Shown piece after piece: positions 35,132 to 43,680 of a stretch of 64,000 nucleotides of DNA. The notes under the pieces were generated by a model. It did no database searches. It was not told where the DNA came from and saw only the letters and a list, made by a program, of their open reading frames with translations. Position 1 is the stretch's first letter. Each line of letters begins with the position of its first letter. A program made the position numbers and the translations under genes. The DNA is from Reyranella sp. (GTDB lineage: Bacteria; Pseudomonadota; Alphaproteobacteria; Reyranellales; Reyranellaceae): the NCBI GenBank assembly GCA_019750135.1, contig JAIEOV010000007.1, forward strand, positions 1 through 64,000, in the 5' to 3' direction.

Positions 35132-36706
35132 CTATGTTGGGAACTTCAATCGGAACAAGGCGCGCAGCACCTTCTCCACAGTCACTCTGTAGTCCGCAAT
35201 CTGCGCATCCGTAATGCCCACGGTCGCACGTTCGTGGATAAGCTTGTTTCGTAAGCCATAGTAGTGATTGATCTTCGCTAGCGTCGTCGTGGGAATCTTG
35301 ACGTGCGCTGTCACCTCGGTGATCACGTTTGTCCTGCTCTTGAACAGGTTCATGATGGCGGTGTCCGTGTACTTCATCACCGGAAACAGCGTCTTGTTGT
35401 TGACGATGAATTCCTTCATCGCGATCTCAATGTTGCTATCCAACAAGATAAGGGCCATCCGGTTCTTGGTCTCTATCCGCTGCTTTGTAAGCAGGTCGAC
35501 GGCCCCCATCGCCTCGATGAGTCCAAGAGTCCAGGGTTGATCCCTAATGATCCTTTCGTTGGTCTCCAATAGCATTTGCATCCGAGAGGGTCTTCGCGCC
35601 CGCGGGGGCCTGGGAAGTACTTTCTTCTTCGATGACAGGACCTCTGCCGCGTCCATCTCCTCTATCTGCCCGGAGTCGTACTGGTACACACTAGTTGGCC
35701 AGTCACCCTTCAGCCGTCGCGACACGGTGCTGAAGTACCCGGCGAACTCGATGAGCCGCCCACGGATATGCGTAAATACTGCATCGCTGAAGTTGATACC
35801 GCTCTTATTGCTGTTCCAAGGCATCAGCTCTGCCGGCCCCTGAAGGTCGACAATTACACGACACAGCGAAGCGTCAGGGTGCGGAACTCCCGCCTCTCCC
35901 GAGACGAAGTAGCCAACGTCTCGCGTCCTGAGCTCTTTCACGATCAGGCGATGATTGCAGAAAAAGTAAACACCATAGTTCTCGGCTACTTCATCGCGAT
36001 CCCGGATGAGACCCGCCTTCAAGGTCACCGATAGCTTCTCACCGTTGTCGGCCGGTTCGATCTCGAAGGTCGTGGCGCGCGGCAAGAAGTCCGGGGGAAA
36101 GGCCCAAGCCTCGAATGAAACCGGGGCGATCTCTGTTCCGTTTAGCTCTATAGCCGCGCCTTCGCGGAGAAACCATGCATAGGTCTCACCCAGCGCTTTG
36201 CGAATGTCCTCGACGTCGCCTTCGGTGAACGACTGACGGACCTTCGAGATGCCTACGTTCGTCGTGCCGGGAGTGATATCCGGGATCTCGTACACTTCGA
36301 GGTCCCAATCGTCTGTTTGAATCCAGTCATTGGTAATATCAATCTGGAGACTCTTTTCGCGCCTATACCGCGTGCTCACCTCAACATGCTCTCCCAGGGC
36401 CACACCCGCTCGCTTCCCACCAACGCCGAAGATGCCAATGACCTCTCGGCTACTCTGGCTCCGCGTAGCCCCTGGCGCGATAAGAAGCCGAACCAGCCCC
36501 TCGGGCACCCCGCCCGCATTGTCCCGAACGGAGATCAGCTGCCGGTCCACATTGAGACCGATCCGAACTACAAGGCCCGCCGGACGACCGCTCGTGATCC
36601 ACATGTCCAAAGCGTTGTCGACAAGTTCGAACAACCCAGTCTTGAGGTTGTAGTCACTGATGATCGACAGGAAGAGCCTCTTTTCCGGCGTCCCGTCGAT
36701 CTTCAT
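35132..36706 (-). CDS. GHKL-type ATPase (MORC/Hsp90/MutL-like), cargo block A
   Basis: 524 aa. The ATP fold is clear: N box GLFELVDNALDMW (E27, N31), G1 box ISVRDNAGGVPEGLVRLL (Asp and Gly-Gly), G2 box REVIGIFGVGGKRAGVALG with an ATP-lid, then an S5-fold-like transducer region (LPRATTFEIEPADNGEKLSV) and a helical C-terminus (YYGLRNKLIHERATVGITDA, RN-x4-H). That last motif resembles a HEPN-like R-x4-6-H, which may be meaningful. GHKL ATPases of the MORC group occur in prokaryotic R-M and other conflict loci. The start is at the ATG with AGGAAG upstream; a GTG at 36784 is possible. Confidence 0.8.
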   Translation of the reverse strand: MKIDGTPEKRLFLSIISDYNLKTGLFELVDNALDMWITSGRPAGLVVRIGLNVDRQLISVRDNAGGVPEGLVRLLIAPGATRSQSSREVIGIFGVGGKRAGVALGEHVEVSTRYRREKSLQIDITNDWIQTDDWDLEVYEIPDITPGTTNVGISKVRQSFTEGDVEDIRKALGETYAWFLREGAAIELNGTEIAPVSFEAWAFPPDFLPRATTFEIEPADNGEKLSVTLKAGLIRDRDEVAENYGVYFFCNHRLIVKELRTRDVGYFVSGEAGVPHPDASLCRVIVDLQGPAELMPWNSNKSGINFSDAVFTHIRGRLIEFAGYFSTVSRRLKGDWPTSVYQYDSGQIEEMDAAEVLSSKKKVLPRPPRARRPSRMQMLLETNERIIRDQPWTLGLIEAMGAVDLLTKQRIETKNRMALILLDSNIEIAMKEFIVNNKTLFPVMKYTDTAIMNLFKSRTNVITEVTAHVKIPTTTLAKINHYYGLRNKLIHERATVGITDAQIADYRVTVEKVLRALFRLKFPT

Positions 36707-36870
36707 CAGCGGTGTCTTCCTGTCGACCCCAGCCAAGTCCGCCCCCGGATTTTCCAGACCATATCCCACTCCAAACGAAAACACATCTCCTGCGCGTATC
36801 CTGGCGGCGGTGGGCTATTCCCACAGGTGGGTTTTGGGCTACGAGTACAAGGTGTGGTAATGGTACCGGT

Positions 36871-39800
36871 ATGCAGAAGATCAACGCAGAGCTGCACCTC
36901 ACCGCGTCGGATTTGGTCGGCCACCTCAATTGCCGCTACCTAACTATGCTCGATCGGCGTGTCGCGGACGGCTTTGCTGCGCGACCTGTGATCTGGGACC
37001 CGCTACTCGACATTCTGTCTGAGCGAGGCAAACGCCATGAGGCGGAATACGTCAAACGCCTTGAGGGGCAGGGCCTGCCGATCGTTACCATTGACGGAGT
37101 TGCGGTCGACCAGTCCGCGGTCGACGCGACCATTGCTGCTATGACCGCTGGCGCCCAGGTCATCGTTCAGGGCGCACTTCAGTATGGCCGGTGGAGTGGC
37201 CGGGCCGACATCCTGCGCCGGAAGGAGACACCGAGCGCATTTGGTCCGTGGTCCTATGAAGTCAGCGACACCAAGCTCGCTCGCGAAACCAAGGGAGGTT
37301 CAGTCCTACAGCTGTGCCTCTACTCCGCTCTAGTTGAGCATGCACAAGGCCACCCCCCGGAATATGCGTACATCGTCACGCCGGAGCTTGCCGAGCCCGA
37401 GCCCTACAGGATCGCCGACTATGCAGCCTACTATCGCCACGTACGAGCCAGTCTTGAGAGCTCAGTCGCTGCCGGCCCTTCTCCAGACACCTACCCCGAG
37501 CCAAATCCTCACTGTGACATTTGCCGATGGCGTAACCACTGCGACAGCAAGAGGCGGGCGGACGATCACCTTTCTCTCGTGGCGGGCATATCGAAGGCGC
37601 AGATCTACGAGCTGACCGCCAGAGGTGTCAGCTCAACGGCTTCACTCGCAACTATGCCACTCCCTTTGACTTGGAAGCCGGAACGGGGCGCGATCGAGAG
37701 CTACACCAAGGTTCGCGAGCAAGCTCGGGTTCAGGTGCAGGCCCGGACGGCGACTGCGCCTGTCTACGAACTCTTGCCGGTCGCGCCAGCGTTCGGCCTA
37801 TCGCGCCTGCCGCAGCCGTCGGAAGGTGACATATTTCTCGACTTCGAAGGCGACCCGTTCGTCGACAAGGGCGGCCTCGAGTTTCTCATCGGGTACGCCT
37901 ACGCCAAGGAGGGCCCTCTCACCTACACCGCCGACTGGGCCATCACGCGCGCGGCCGAGAAAGCGGCATTCGAGCGCTTCGTTGATTTCGTCATGAAGCG
38001 TCTTGAGACCTTTCCGGACCTTCATATCTACCACTTTGCGCCATACGAGCCTGCGGCACTCAAGCGCCTCATGGGGCGCTATGCGACGCGGGAGAACGAA
38101 ATCGACCACATGCTCAGGGCCGAGCTGTTCGTCGATCTGTACGCTGTGGTGCGACACGCCCTCCGCGCCGGCGTCGAAAGCTATTCCATCAAGAAGCTCG
38201 AACCACTGTTCGGCTTCAAGAGAGCCCAGGCCCTTGATGAATCCGGAACAGCGCTCGTCAAGGTCCAAGCCTGCCTTGAGCTCGGGGACATTGACAGCAT
38301 CCTCGCCCAAGACAAGGACATCATCCAAGCCTACAACCGCGAGGACTGCCTTGCGGCAGCCGAACTGCGGCAATGGCTGGAACAACTGCGCAATCAGCAG
38401 ATCACCAACGGCTACCGGATCCCCCGCCCCATTCCAAAGCCTGGCGAAGCCAACGAAGAAATCGCCGAATGGCAGCGGCGCATTGCACCCGTCATCGAAT
38501 GCCTAACGCGCAATGTACCGGTCGACCCGAAGGATCGCACGACAGCTCAACATGCCCAGTGGATTCTGGCCTATGTCCTCGACTGGCATCGACGCGAGCA
38601 GAAAGCCACCTGGTGGGAGCATTTTCGATTGAGAGACCTATCCGCGGATGACCTGCTTGACGAACGAGCTGCCGTATCCGGGCTCTCGTTCCAAGCCGTT
38701 GTTCCCGCCGCGGGGCGCACGCCGGTGCATCGCTATACCTTTTTGCCCCAAGATACCGACATCCGGCCCGATGCCAAGCTCCGCAGCGTTGGTGGCCAGC
38801 ACTTCGGCTCTGTCGTCGACATCGACCAAGAATCCCGCACTGTCGACATCAAGAAGCGCAAGGACACCGCAGAAGTCCACCCAGCCGCCGTTTACGCTCA
38901 TGAAGTCATTGGCACAGACGTGTTGGCCGAGTCGCTCTTCCGTCTCGCCGAACATGTCGCGAGCAATGGTATTGGAGGCGATGGGCCGCATAGAACGGCT
39001 CGCGATCTCCTCATGAGGATCGCGCCTCGCATTGGTACGAATGATCTCAGGAAGCCCGGAGAAACTGCGGCTGAGGCGGCTACTCGGTTAGCCACGTTGC
39101 TCGATCGAGCCGTCCTGCCACTCCAGGGCCCACCCGGAGCGGGCAAGACGTACACAGGTGCCCGCATGGTCTGCGCGCAAGCGCGGTCCGGTATGAGGAT
39201 AGGCGTCACAGCCAATAGTCATAAGGTCATCCGAAACCTGCTGGACGAAGTTGCCAAGGCGGCGAAAGGGACCAACACACCGGTGCGTTCCATCCAGCGC
39301 GTCAGGGAGAAGACAGACAACACCGCGAGCATCGACTTCACGCTCAAGAACGAAGAAGTGCTGACGAAGATCGGTCGTACCTACCCCGTGGCGGGCGGTA
39401 CCGCTTGGCTTTGGGCACTTCCGGAAGCCTTCGAGGCCGTCGATGTGCTCTTCATCGATGAAGCTGCCCAGATGTCACTCGCCAATGTCTTGGCCGTATC
39501 GCAGGCCGCAAAGAGCTTGGTCTTACTCGGCGACCCGCGCCAGCTCGAGCAACCCATGCAGGGTAGCCATCCGGAGGGCACCGACGTTTCGGCTCTCGAC
39601 CACATCCTCGGGGAGCACGCGACCATTCCCCCAGATAGGGGGATCTTCCTCGAAGAAACCTGGCGACTGCACCCCGACATTTGCATGTTCACGTCGGAGC
39701 TTTACTATGACAGTCGCCTGCATTCGCGACAGGGACTTGAGCATCAGACTATTCGGTCAACCGGGCCACTTCATGGAACCGGTCTTCGCTACATTCCTGT

Positions 39801-40296
39801 TCATCACAAGGGCAATCAGAGCTCGTCAGTAGAGGAAGCCGAAGTCGTCAAAGGCTTGGTCGCTTCGATTCTGTCAGCCAACTCGACTTGGGTAGACCGC
39901 GAAGGGAGGGAAGCACCCATCACGATCAACGACATCCTGATCATCGCCCCCTACAACGCTCAAGTTTTCGAACTCCAACGTCGACTCCCCTCCGGCCGCA
40001 TCGGGACGGTCGACAAGTTCCAGGGGCAGGAAGCGCCTATCGTCATCTACTCCATGACGACGTCCAGTCACGCCGACGCACCGCGCGGCATGGAGTTTCT
40101 CTACAGTGCCAATCGGCTCAATGTGGCGACATCTCGTGCGCGGTGTTTGTGTATTCTGGTTGGAGCTCCGAGTGTGTTTGAAGCGGAAACGAGAACACCT
40201 CGCCAGATGCTATTGGCAAATGGGTTCTGCCGGTACCTTGAACTCGCCACAAGGCTGCCGGCCCCGACTGGCGCAATCGGCAAACCAGTAGTCTAA
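36871..40296 (+). CDS. Cas4-like nuclease / RNase H-like exonuclease / UPF1-type helicase fusion (TM0106-like)
   Basis: 1141 aa. Domain order: residues about 40-230, a RecB/Cas4-type nuclease (GRADILRR with D113, then YEVSDTKLA with E130 and K135) with a Cys cluster CDICRWRNHCDSK suited to an Fe-S site. Residues about 320-520 are an RNase H-like 3'-5' exonuclease core (DIFLDFEGDPF; later YNREDCLAA). Residues about 740-1115 are an SF1 helicase of UPF1/Dna2 type: Walker A LQGPPGAGKTYTGA at about 751, Walker B VLFIDEAAQMSLANVL, LGDPRQLEQP, EETWRLHPDI, TVDKFQGQEAPIV and LNVATSRAR. This is the TM0106 family. It is divergent from the GHKL gene. Confidence 0.88.
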   Translation: MQKINAELHLTASDLVGHLNCRYLTMLDRRVADGFAARPVIWDPLLDILSERGKRHEAEYVKRLEGQGLPIVTIDGVAVDQSAVDATIAAMTAGAQVIVQGALQYGRWSGRADILRRKETPSAFGPWSYEVSDTKLARETKGGSVLQLCLYSALVEHAQGHPPEYAYIVTPELAEPEPYRIADYAAYYRHVRASLESSVAAGPSPDTYPEPNPHCDICRWRNHCDSKRRADDHLSLVAGISKAQIYELTARGVSSTASLATMPLPLTWKPERGAIESYTKVREQARVQVQARTATAPVYELLPVAPAFGLSRLPQPSEGDIFLDFEGDPFVDKGGLEFLIGYAYAKEGPLTYTADWAITRAAEKAAFERFVDFVMKRLETFPDLHIYHFAPYEPAALKRLMGRYATRENEIDHMLRAELFVDLYAVVRHALRAGVESYSIKKLEPLFGFKRAQALDESGTALVKVQACLELGDIDSILAQDKDIIQAYNREDCLAAAELRQWLEQLRNQQITNGYRIPRPIPKPGEANEEIAEWQRRIAPVIECLTRNVPVDPKDRTTAQHAQWILAYVLDWHRREQKATWWEHFRLRDLSADDLLDERAAVSGLSFQAVVPAAGRTPVHRYTFLPQDTDIRPDAKLRSVGGQHFGSVVDIDQESRTVDIKKRKDTAEVHPAAVYAHEVIGTDVLAESLFRLAEHVASNGIGGDGPHRTARDLLMRIAPRIGTNDLRKPGETAAEAATRLATLLDRAVLPLQGPPGAGKTYTGARMVCAQARSGMRIGVTANSHKVIRNLLDEVAKAAKGTNTPVRSIQRVREKTDNTASIDFTLKNEEVLTKIGRTYPVAGGTAWLWALPEAFEAVDVLFIDEAAQMSLANVLAVSQAAKSLVLLGDPRQLEQPMQGSHPEGTDVSALDHILGEHATIPPDRGIFLEETWRLHPDICMFTSELYYDSRLHSRQGLEHQTIRSTGPLHGTGLRYIPVHHKGNQSSSVEEAEVVKGLVASILSANSTWVDREGREAPITINDILIIAPYNAQVFELQRRLPSGRIGTVDKFQGQEAPIVIYSMTTSSHADAPRGMEFLYSANRLNVATSRARCLCILVGAPSVFEAETRTPRQMLLANGFCRYLELATRLPAPTGAIGKPVV

Positions 40297-40388
40297 TCCG
40301 GTCTCCCGTGGCCTCGATGTTGAGCGCCTTCCTACACTCACCGATTGAGTGTACAGTAGAACTACAATCTTATGGAGCGGAGGCGACA

Positions 40389-41453
40389 ATGGTCTTTCGG
40401 ATGCCAGCGGCCGAGGGCCACATTATCTGGCGCTATTTGGATGGGGTTTCACAAGCACTTGCCCGCCGGTTTAACGGCGGCTCGTCGCCCAACGAAGAAA
40501 ACCTAACTTTCCTGCTCTGCGAATTGCTCGACGAAGGAACTACCGGCCTCCATCTCTTGCATTATCCACTCACGAAGGCCAAAGAAGAGCTTGCCAAGTC
40601 AGATGGAGGGGTGACGCTCGACGTCATGTTTGAAACCCACGAACATTCTAAACATGTAGAACATCATTTCTCTGGTGCCGATCTTGGGGTGATCTTCGTC
40701 TTTGAACATCCGTTCTTCGGCCGCTCGGAGCGAGCTATCTTGCTCCAGGCAAAACGCCTATTTCCAGACACAAGAAACGATTACACGTTGAAGGCTGACT
40801 TCCGAAGCTTTCATGCTGCCCAACGCGACTTTCTGAGAACAATAGCAGATCGCTTTGATGCCGAGGACGCGGTGTTCTACCTTTGGTATGCGCCAAGCTC
40901 CACTGCCTTTACTATCAATGACGCTAAGGTGTTGCGATCATTGGAGGCCCATAGCTCGCCTTTTGAAGGCAGGTATTTCTATCGGCATCCACGCTTCGGA
41001 TACATACAAGAGTCATCGATCGCGCGCTTAAGCGACCAGGAAGACGTCAAAGCAGCTTGGCGTTTGACCCAACCAGCGACCCGCTATAGCGGGCTCGATT
41101 CCATTGAAGATGTGACTAGAAGCGGGCGAGCTCCCAGCATCGACGCCCTTTATCGGGCGCGCGTATTTCGTGGACGCCACTATCCTGACAGGTGGTCTTC
41201 ATTTGAACCCTTTGCTGATCTATTTCTGTTGGCTATGCAGCATCGGAGCATTGGCCACAGTTCCGACGAATGGCTTCGATTGGCCAAGGGCGAACAGGTA
41301 CCGCTGCCTCTATCGTCGACTACTGGCACAGGAGCGCGTGCTCCGTCCGAAATGCCGGACGTTGTCCCACCACCTAAGCACTCTGTGACATTTACTCTTC
41401 GCAGTTCGCTAACATGGCCTGAAGAGTTCCGGCTTGATGATGAGGATATGTAG
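40389..41453 (+). CDS. QxK-type PD-(D/E)XK nuclease-like protein (DUF6615-like)
   Basis: 354 aa. The N-terminal half matches a restriction-endonuclease-like core with an E-D-QxK signature: NEENLTFLLCELLDEG (Glu near residue 36), then HHFSGADLGVIFVFEHPFFG (D98), then ERAILLQAKRLFPD (Q120-x-K122). Families with G-A-D and Q-A-K motifs are predicted nucleases in conflict systems. The C-terminal half is helical and carries HRSIGHSSDEWLRLAKG. A GGAGGCGACA sequence stands before this ATG; a GTG at 40308, 12 bp after the helicase stop, is an alternative. Same strand as the helicase, so a two-gene operon is likely. Confidence 0.65.
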   Translation: MVFRMPAAEGHIIWRYLDGVSQALARRFNGGSSPNEENLTFLLCELLDEGTTGLHLLHYPLTKAKEELAKSDGGVTLDVMFETHEHSKHVEHHFSGADLGVIFVFEHPFFGRSERAILLQAKRLFPDTRNDYTLKADFRSFHAAQRDFLRTIADRFDAEDAVFYLWYAPSSTAFTINDAKVLRSLEAHSSPFEGRYFYRHPRFGYIQESSIARLSDQEDVKAAWRLTQPATRYSGLDSIEDVTRSGRAPSIDALYRARVFRGRHYPDRWSSFEPFADLFLLAMQHRSIGHSSDEWLRLAKGEQVPLPLSSTTGTGARAPSEMPDVVPPPKHSVTFTLRSSLTWPEEFRLDDEDM

Positions 41454-41465
41454 ACTTCGACAGCA

Positions 41466-43496
41466 TCAATGTGTCTGATTGCGCGCCTTGAACCACGCAA
41501 TTTCGACATCGGCTCGCGCCTTCTCCCGTCGAACGGCGATCTCGGCGGCAGCCTTCTCGCGCATGATCTCGATCTCGGCCTGAGCCAGGAGCAACGTCGC
41601 GTCAACTGGTGATGACGATGGGCCCGCGGCGCCGATCTTGATTGCCACCTCTGGCGATTGAAAGAAGAGACCGGGCGTTCGATAGCCCAGCGTCTCGGCG
41701 AGCTTCTGCGCGGAATTGGCGATGTTGGCGACTGACACGAACGGTCCCTCAGCACCGCCCTGCAGCGCGATCAGCTTTTCCTGCAAACCGCCAACCAAGG
41801 CGAGATGGCCGAGCGCCTGTTCACGGTTGCCGATGCCTACGACGTCGACCGACAGGTCCATGTCGTCGGGCCACTGGCTAGGATCACACTGAGCGAAAGC
41901 ACTGCCCTTCCCCGGCCAATAATGTAGAGGTCCAGCCGCCCCGCGCTTGATGGCTCGATAGATTAGCCGATAGAGCCGTTCGATCGCCGTCTCCCCGAAG
42001 ACTCGAGCGATCAGATCCTGGCGCTGCTGGCTCGCCGACATGATGCGATCGAGCCCACCCAGCGTCTTGTTTAGGCTCTCGGCATCGAGGCCCTGATTGT
42101 AGCGGCTGACGCCGGTGCGGTTCTCGCGCACCGTCGCCAAGTGCTCGAGCGCCGTCAGCGCGCCGTCGGTGACGTTGGGCACCTGCAGCCACGCCACGTG
42201 GTTGTCGCCCGGCCGTGCGCCGGCGCGGAGCCGGATCGGCGAGCCCGGCGTCCAGTCGATCAGGCTGTCGATGTTGACGTGGTCGCTGATGACCGGCCGC
42301 GGCCGATTCACCAGGTAGAGGTTGTCGAGCAGGCCGCGGGTGATGACCGAGCCGATCAGCTGTAGGTCCTGCGTCTGGTCGAACAGCGAGCGGCCGACGA
42401 GGGTGTGCGGCATCAGGATCGGCGTGGCCAGCGCGATCGCGGCGGGTCCCTCCCAGGGCATGCGTTCGATGATGCGGCCGCCATTCGTGCCGCCATGGGC
42501 GTAGATGACCCGTTCCAGCTCGGACTTGCCGTCGCCGTCGGTATCGGCGCGGATGTAGGCCAAGACCAGCCACAGCGGGCGCTCGCTGTCGGGCCTGCCG
42601 CTGCGGTCCTGGCCGCTGCGCGGCTCGCCGTCCAGAAGGCCCTCGTTGCGCTGCGCTTCCTCGGTCGAGAACGGGCAGTCGGCGTTCAGGTCGTTGATTT
42701 CCTCGGCGGTCAGTCCGAGTTTGACCAGCTCTGAGGCGGTGGCCCGCTTGATGAAGCCCAGGAACGAGGCCTTGTCCTCGGTGCGGGCACCCGGGCTGAA
42801 GCGGATGTCCTCCGGGGCGATGTTTTCGACGGCGACACGCTGCCGGTGATGCGTCAGCGTGATCGTACCGGACAGGCGCTGCTCGCCGGGCGCTGGCGGC
42901 GGCTTCGGCGGCCCGGCTTCGGATGCGCCCAGGAAGGGCATCGGCGCCGGCGGCCCCCCTGCCTCCGGCTCGAGGTCGAGGGTCACCGTTGCGCCCTGCT
43001 GTTCGGCGGCGGCCACGACGAGATCGATGGCGTCCTGCGGGATGCCCTGAACCGGCAGGGTGCGTGTCTCCTCGACCTCCTCTAGGTCGACGGTGACGCC
43101 GCTTAGCCGGTACATCAGGGCGTCCTTCAACAGGCCGGAGATAATGCGAAAGCCGTCGTTCTCGCGCATCAGGACGTGCGGGACGTAGGCGCTCGCCTCC
43201 TCCGCCCACTTCTCCTGGCCCGGCGCGCCGGGCGTGAAGCGGACGAGATCGTCGGCGGCGGTGAAGACGCGCATCAGGCCGGGCATCAGGGATTCGATGA
43301 CGTCGGCGAATTCCGAGGTAACGACCTGGGAGGCGCCCTCCTGCTCGTCGCCGTAGGGCTGGCGGTCGTAGTAGGCCAGCGCCTGGCGGCGCAGGGCTGC
43401 GAGGGTGCCGTCTTGGAAGGCGGCGGCGGCCTGCTCCTCCTTGCGCAGGAGGGTCAGCAGGGCATCATCGTCCAGGGCGTCAGGTTTATACGTCAT
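41466..43496 (-). CDS. phage portal protein (SU10-like)
   Basis: 676 aa. Typical portal pieces: EEQAAAAFQDGTLAALRRQA and YYDRQPYGDEQEGASQVVTS EFADVIESLMPGLMRVFTAA at the start, a clip/wing section with DIRFSPGARTEDKASFLGFI, GGRIIERMPWEGPAAIALAT then PHTLVGRSLFDQTQDLQLIG, and a charged helical C-terminus (EIEIMREKAAAEIAVRREKA). It forms the dodecameric DNA entry ring. The start at 43496 is preferred, since the frame extends to 43568 but that stretch overlaps the promoter-like repeat. It is separated from scaffold and capsid by cargo block A. Confidence 0.9.
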   Translation of the reverse strand: MTYKPDALDDDALLTLLRKEEQAAAAFQDGTLAALRRQALAYYDRQPYGDEQEGASQVVTSEFADVIESLMPGLMRVFTAADDLVRFTPGAPGQEKWAEEASAYVPHVLMRENDGFRIISGLLKDALMYRLSGVTVDLEEVEETRTLPVQGIPQDAIDLVVAAAEQQGATVTLDLEPEAGGPPAPMPFLGASEAGPPKPPPAPGEQRLSGTITLTHHRQRVAVENIAPEDIRFSPGARTEDKASFLGFIKRATASELVKLGLTAEEINDLNADCPFSTEEAQRNEGLLDGEPRSGQDRSGRPDSERPLWLVLAYIRADTDGDGKSELERVIYAHGGTNGGRIIERMPWEGPAAIALATPILMPHTLVGRSLFDQTQDLQLIGSVITRGLLDNLYLVNRPRPVISDHVNIDSLIDWTPGSPIRLRAGARPGDNHVAWLQVPNVTDGALTALEHLATVRENRTGVSRYNQGLDAESLNKTLGGLDRIMSASQQRQDLIARVFGETAIERLYRLIYRAIKRGAAGPLHYWPGKGSAFAQCDPSQWPDDMDLSVDVVGIGNREQALGHLALVGGLQEKLIALQGGAEGPFVSVANIANSAQKLAETLGYRTPGLFFQSPEVAIKIGAAGPSSSPVDATLLLAQAEIEIMREKAAAEIAVRREKARADVEIAWFKARNQTH

Positions 43497-43529
43497 TGCG
43501 CCGGGCTTGCGCACGTTGCCGATCCTCGA

Positions 43530-43577
43530 AGGGAGAGCCGGCAGGGATAGGCCACAATTTCCGGCCACCGAGTCAAG
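43530..43577 (-). promoter_or_regulatory. late-promoter-like repeat, copy 2
   Basis: Minus strand: CTTGACTC, then GGCCGGAAATTGTGGCCTA and TCCCTGCCGG. It matches copies 1 and 3. It lies about 40 bp before the portal ATG (43496) and separates it from cargo block B, which is transcribed away on the plus strand. Confidence 0.65.
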
Positions 43578-43644
43578 CTTGTTAAAGATCGCCGCGCGGC
43601 AAATGTCGCCTTTACCTCCGATAGTCGTATTGTTTGTATTTCAT

Positions 43645-43658
43645 GCTACCATGGTAGC
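43645..43658. promoter_or_regulatory. 14-bp perfect palindrome upstream of cargo B
   Basis: GCTACCATGGTAGC lies 22 bp before the ATG at 43681 in an otherwise AT-rich leader (TTGTTTGTATTT). A perfect palindrome at this position could be an operator for the cargo gene or a transcription-factor site. Confidence 0.35.
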
Positions 43659-43680
43659 AGCGAAGGCGGGGGGAGACACG

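Noticed and set aside
32052..41453. BREX, DISARM or classical type I/III R-M
   Set aside because: No DNA methyltransferase, PglZ, DrmA/B or HsdR/S/M signatures are present in the block.
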